Source: JBLHKE01 sp047619485 (GTDB lineage: Bacteria > Verrucomicrobiota > Verrucomicrobiia > Verrucomicrobiales > DEV007). Taken from it: a stretch of DNA of 24,730 nt. The position numbers and the translations under genes are program-made. The notes under the pieces are model-generated. The model was given only the letters and a program-made list of their open reading frames with translations. It ran no database searches and was not told the origin of the DNA. Shown in pieces: positions 21,772 to 24,730 of the stretch. The stretch covers positions 1 to 24,730 of the forward strand of contig JBLHKE010000022.1 of NCBI GenBank assembly GCA_047619485.1. Reading direction: 5' to 3'. Numbering within the stretch: the first letter of the stretch is position 1; every line of letters starts with the position of its first letter.

Positions 21772-23205
21772 ATGGGGTTTATCATCGGCAAGCGCAGATC
21801 GAATAAGAAGCACAGCATCCTCAAAAAGGTGCGGCTGATGTGCTACTGCATCACCGTGATCACCGCCACCCTGTTCGGGGTGGTCATGATCCAGGTGGAG
21901 AAACGCGGCATCAAGAAGCAGTTGGAATCGCGTGCCAACATCCTCGCATCTTCCCTCGAGCAAGCCGTCGGCACCGAGTTCATCAACACGGATATCGAGG
22001 ACGTCTACGAATACTGCCTCCCGATGATCGAGGAATCGGAGGATCTCGTCTACATCGTCTTCACCCGTGCCGACACAGGATTCTCCATCGTCTTCCAGTA
22101 TGACCCAACCACCACGCGGCGCTGGTGGGACGTGACCCTGACCGACTACTGGAACCCAGGGTCAGAGAACGTTGTGAACGGGATCCGAACGACACCGCTC
22201 ACTGTAGGCCAGGTCTACCACTACACACACGTCTGCGATAAATCCGGGGTGCCGTGGGGCTACGTACACGTCGGCCTCGCGCTCAAGGACTATAACGAGT
22301 CGGTCCGCACCGTCTACGCCGGAACCGGACTGGTCGCAGGAGTCACCATGCTGGTCGGCGCATTCATCGCCTTCTTCTTCGCCAGGAACCTGACCAAACC
22401 ACTCCAATCACTCCAGGTCTACGCCCACAAGGTCGCCGCTGGCGCCGTCACCGCACGCGCCCAAATCTCGACCAACGACGAGATCGAGGACCTCGCCGAT
22501 TCGATCAACTCGATGGTCGAATCGCTCGAGAAGTCACAGGTCAAGGTCAACGAATCGAGGGGCCAGGAGGCCTCTCTACGCGAGAAGGAAATTTTGCTGC
22601 GGGAGATCCACCACCGAGTGAAGAACAACATGCAGATCCTCTCCAGCCTGATCCGCCTGCAGGTGCGCCAGACCGACAGCGAGCACCTCAAGGACGTCCT
22701 GTGCGAATCCGAGGCACGCATCCGCTCGATGGGATTGCTCCACGAAAAACTTTACCAGTCGGACAGCGTCTCAGATATCGAGCTCAACGGCTACCTGAAC
22801 ACGCTCACCAACGAGATCCTGCGGATGAACAACCGCACCGGGGCGAAGATCGAGATCCGCCTCAACGTCAGCGAGATTCGCCTTGGGCTCGACACCGCTC
22901 TCCCCTGCGGCCTGATCGTCACGGAGCTCGTCACCAACTCGATGAAGTACGCATTCCCGGACGGGCGCCCCGGCATCATCCTCGTCAGCGTCACCCGCAC
23001 CGCCGAGGGCGAGTATTCGCTCGTCGTCTGGGACAACGGCGTTGGCTTCCCAGCAGACTTCGACTTTTCCAAGAGCAAGTCGCTCGGTATGCGGCTGGTC
23101 AACATGCTGACCGCGCAGCTCAACGGCAAAGTCGTCACCACCGGCCACCGCGGCACCCGCACCGAACTCAAATTTAAAGAGAGCCTTTACAAGAACCGAA
23201 TCTAG
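21772..23205 (+). CDS. Membrane sensor histidine kinase, HAMP plus HisKA_2
   Basis: The 477-residue product has a first membrane helix at about 20-40, a periplasmic domain of about 140 residues, a second helix at about 181-203, HAMP (about 204-258, 'NLTKPLQSLQVYAHKVAAGAVTARA') and a short coiled coil. The HisKA_2 box is 'LLREIHHRVKNNMQILSSLIRLQ' with His280/His281. The ATPase has an N-box 'VTELVTNSMKYAFPDG', 'WDNGVGFP' and 'SLGMRLVNMLTAQLNG', and ends 'GTRTELKF'. HisKA_2 kinases usually phosphorylate a separate receiver, and the next gene starts with one, 10 bp downstream. ATG 21772 is chosen because it lies 1 bp after the preceding stop and has GAGG 4 nt upstream; the frame is open far upstream inside the PhnD-like gene. 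No PAS domain is seen. Confidence 0.9.
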   Translation: MGFIIGKRRSNKKHSILKKVRLMCYCITVITATLFGVVMIQVEKRGIKKQLESRANILASSLEQAVGTEFINTDIEDVYEYCLPMIEESEDLVYIVFTRADTGFSIVFQYDPTTTRRWWDVTLTDYWNPGSENVVNGIRTTPLTVGQVYHYTHVCDKSGVPWGYVHVGLALKDYNESVRTVYAGTGLVAGVTMLVGAFIAFFFARNLTKPLQSLQVYAHKVAAGAVTARAQISTNDEIEDLADSINSMVESLEKSQVKVNESRGQEASLREKEILLREIHHRVKNNMQILSSLIRLQVRQTDSEHLKDVLCESEARIRSMGLLHEKLYQSDSVSDIELNGYLNTLTNEILRMNNRTGAKIEIRLNVSEIRLGLDTALPCGLIVTELVTNSMKYAFPDGRPGIILVSVTRTAEGEYSLVVWDNGVGFPADFDFSKSKSLGMRLVNMLTAQLNGKVVTTGHRGTRTELKFKESLYKNRI

Positions 23206-23215
23206 CCCCACAACC

Positions 23216-24730
23216 ATGAGTTCAAGAAGAATACTTGTCGTCGATGACGAACGAATCGTTGCCGAGGACATCAGCGAATGTCTCGAAGCGATGGGCTGCG
23301 AAGTTATCGGCACCGCCCTCTCAGGCGCCGAGGCGATCGAAAAAGCCGCAAGCATGCGCCCGGACATCATCATGATGGACATCGTGATTCAGGGCGACAT
23401 GGACGGCATCGACGCCGCCAAGATCATCCGCGACAACTACGACATCCCCAGCGTTTTCCTCACCGCCAACTCGGATCCAGGGGTTCTATCGCGCGCCAAG
23501 GCCTGTGAGCCCGCAGGCTACATCGTCAAACCTTTCGAGGAAGCCGGACTGCGCTCGACGGTCGAGATCGCCCTCTACAAGGTGGAGATGGAGCACGCGC
23601 TCAAAGAGAGTCACGAGTGGCTCGCAACCACCCTCAACAGCATCGGGGACGGCGTGATCGCCACCGACAACCAGGGGCGGATCAAGTTCATGAACCCCAT
23701 CGCCGAGACGCTGACCGGCTGGGATACATCGCAGGCAACCGGCCGCCCGCTGACGCAGATCTTCACCATCTACAACGAGGATACCCAACAGCCGACCGCC
23801 AACCCGGCGATGCGCGCACTCGAGGAGGGCTGTGTCTTTTCGCTAGAGCACGGCACCCTACTAGCCCGCCCCGATGGGAGCGTTATCCCGATCGATGACT
23901 CGGGTGCCCCAATCCGCGACAACGCAGGCAACATCATCGGCTCGGTGCTCGTCTTCCGCGACGTCACCGAGAACCGCAAGGCCGAGATGGAGGTCAAGCG
24001 CCACCAGGAACACCTCGAGGAACTCGTCAGGGAGCGCACGCACAAGATCCAGAAGACCAACGATCAGTTGACCGCAGAGATCGACGTCCGAAAACGCACC
24101 GAACAGGCACTCGCCTACAAAATGGGGATGGAGAACCTGATCTCCAGTGTCTCTTCCCTGTTCCTCAATCTCCGCCCGAGCGAGATAGAGGACAGCATCA
24201 ACACGGCGCTCGACAAGATCGGTTCCGTGATGGGGATCGAATCCTGCTACATTGTGGAGTTCTCGCAGAATGGAGATATCTTCTCGCTAACCCACTCTTG
24301 GCCGCTGTCCGAAACACAAGAGCCGCCCGATGCCTTCAAGAACAGCGACTCGATAAATTTCCCGTGGTGGAATCTGCGCCTCAGCAATGACGAATACATC
24401 TTCGTCCCCGACATCCTTCAGCTACCAGACACCGCAGGTGCCGAGCGCGAAATGTTCCGCTCGCGTGGTATCTCCTCCATCCTCGCGATCCCGATGCGCG
24501 AAGGTTCGCGCCTGATCGGCTACCTCGGCTTCCCCTCACCCGGAATAGGTCGCCATTGGCAGGCAGACGACCTCGTCGTCCTCAAGACGCTCTCCAGCAT
24601 CCTGCTTAGCGCCCTCACCCGACAGCGCAACGAGAACGAGAAAGATCGCCTCCATGACCAGCTCGCCCACTCGCAGAAAATGGAGGCTGTCGGCAAACTC
24701 TCCGGGGGCATTGCCCATGACTTCAACAAT
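23216..24730 (+). CDS. REC-PAS-GAF-HisKA hybrid histidine kinase (3' end outside window)
   Basis: 505 residues are in view, open to the window edge. The N-terminal receiver (about 5-120) has Asp10-Asp11, phospho-acceptor Asp55 ('MMDIVI'), Thr83 and Lys105 ('YIVKPF'), all intact. A PAS domain follows at about 127-250 ('LNSIGDGVIATDNQGRIKFMNPIAETLTGW'; closing 'GSVLVFRDVTENR'). Then come a coiled coil (about 255-305) and a GAF-like domain (about 310-470, 'GIESCYIVEFS...IPMREGSRLIGYLGF'). The HisKA box begins with 'QKMEAVGKLSGGIAHDFNN', putting His501 at the very end. The catalytic domain and any further receiver lie downstream. Its receiver-first layout suits it to take phosphate from the upstream HisKA_2 kinase and relay it on. 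Confidence 0.9.
   Translation, partial: MSSRRILVVDDERIVAEDISECLEAMGCEVIGTALSGAEAIEKAASMRPDIIMMDIVIQGDMDGIDAAKIIRDNYDIPSVFLTANSDPGVLSRAKACEPAGYIVKPFEEAGLRSTVEIALYKVEMEHALKESHEWLATTLNSIGDGVIATDNQGRIKFMNPIAETLTGWDTSQATGRPLTQIFTIYNEDTQQPTANPAMRALEEGCVFSLEHGTLLARPDGSVIPIDDSGAPIRDNAGNIIGSVLVFRDVTENRKAEMEVKRHQEHLEELVRERTHKIQKTNDQLTAEIDVRKRTEQALAYKMGMENLISSVSSLFLNLRPSEIEDSINTALDKIGSVMGIESCYIVEFSQNGDIFSLTHSWPLSETQEPPDAFKNSDSINFPWWNLRLSNDEYIFVPDILQLPDTAGAEREMFRSRGISSILAIPMREGSRLIGYLGFPSPGIGRHWQADDLVVLKTLSSILLSALTRQRNENEKDRLHDQLAHSQKMEAVGKLSGGIAHDFNN

Noticed and set aside
23776..24071. Short overlapping frames on both strands inside the hybrid kinase gene
   Set aside because: The continuous 505-codon frame with REC, PAS, GAF and HisKA motifs explains the region.
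1..24730. CRISPR arrays, tRNA or rRNA genes, prophage genes, complete insertion sequences
   Set aside because: I saw no regularly spaced direct repeats, no cloverleaf or rRNA-like segment, and no transposase, integrase or phage protein anywhere in the window.

Overview
The window is about 24.7 kb of GC-rich, gene-dense bacterial chromosome. It carries 24 supported protein genes (the first and last are cut by the window edges), no RNA genes, no CRISPR and no complete insertion sequence. The gene set suggests a member of the Verrucomicrobiota. The reasons are a repeat-like hypothetical protein rich in 'WA..HP..AL.WW' motifs, a Gfo/Idh/MocA oxidoreductase of the 'GINFDHFHMGDLLR' type, a standalone DsbD-N protein, DUF502 and DUF368 proteins, and CACGGAG...CTCCGTG palindromes. 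This assignment is an inference from protein style, not from a marker gene. A Gram-negative envelope is supported by several Sec signal peptides, lipoprotein signals and an outer-membrane-type polysaccharide export (SLBB) protein.

Layout. (1) 1-1527, plus strand: 3' end of a glycerophosphodiester phosphodiesterase, translationally coupled to a membrane-anchored hypothetical protein. (2) 1561-1950, minus: apaG-like gene. (3) 2001-6530, plus, probably one operon: thiD, a degenerate S41-peptidase-like exported protein, an exported DsbD N-terminal-domain protein, an exported alpha/beta esterase and a BtpA/SgcQ-like TIM-barrel protein. (4) 6537-6695: a 159-bp MITE-like element with 18-bp terminal inverted repeats and a TTCA target duplication. 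(5) 6735-9054, minus: plsY, gpsA and an SLBB export lipoprotein; plsY and gpsA make the first phospholipid precursor. (6) 9061-9190: two inverted REP-like palindromes between polX and plsY. (7) 9197-11428, minus: arsC (thioredoxin-type) then polX. (8) 11542-12552, plus: DUF368/PopT-type undecaprenyl-phosphate translocase. (9) 12574-13311, minus: DUF502 membrane protein. (10) 13400-15953, minus: enolase-superfamily enzyme followed by leuB. (11) 16044-17009, plus: exported TraB/TIKI-like putative metalloprotease. (12) 17026-18692, minus: aat and a Gfo/Idh/MocA oxidoreductase. (13) 18693-18973: AT-rich intergenic region. (14) 18974-19912, plus: 3D-domain lipoprotein. (15) 19942-24730, plus: two exported PhnD-like binding proteins, a HisKA_2-type sensor histidine kinase and a REC-PAS-GAF-HisKA hybrid kinase that runs off the window.

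The last block is the most system-like part. Two periplasmic solute-binding proteins are coupled by a start/stop overlap, followed immediately by a membrane kinase and by a receiver-first hybrid kinase. No ABC permease or ATPase is visible. The simplest reading is a binding-protein-fed multistep phosphorelay, not a transporter, with an unknown ligand. The rest is mainly housekeeping (thiamine, leucine, phospholipid, DNA repair, N-end rule) mixed with envelope proteins of unknown role.
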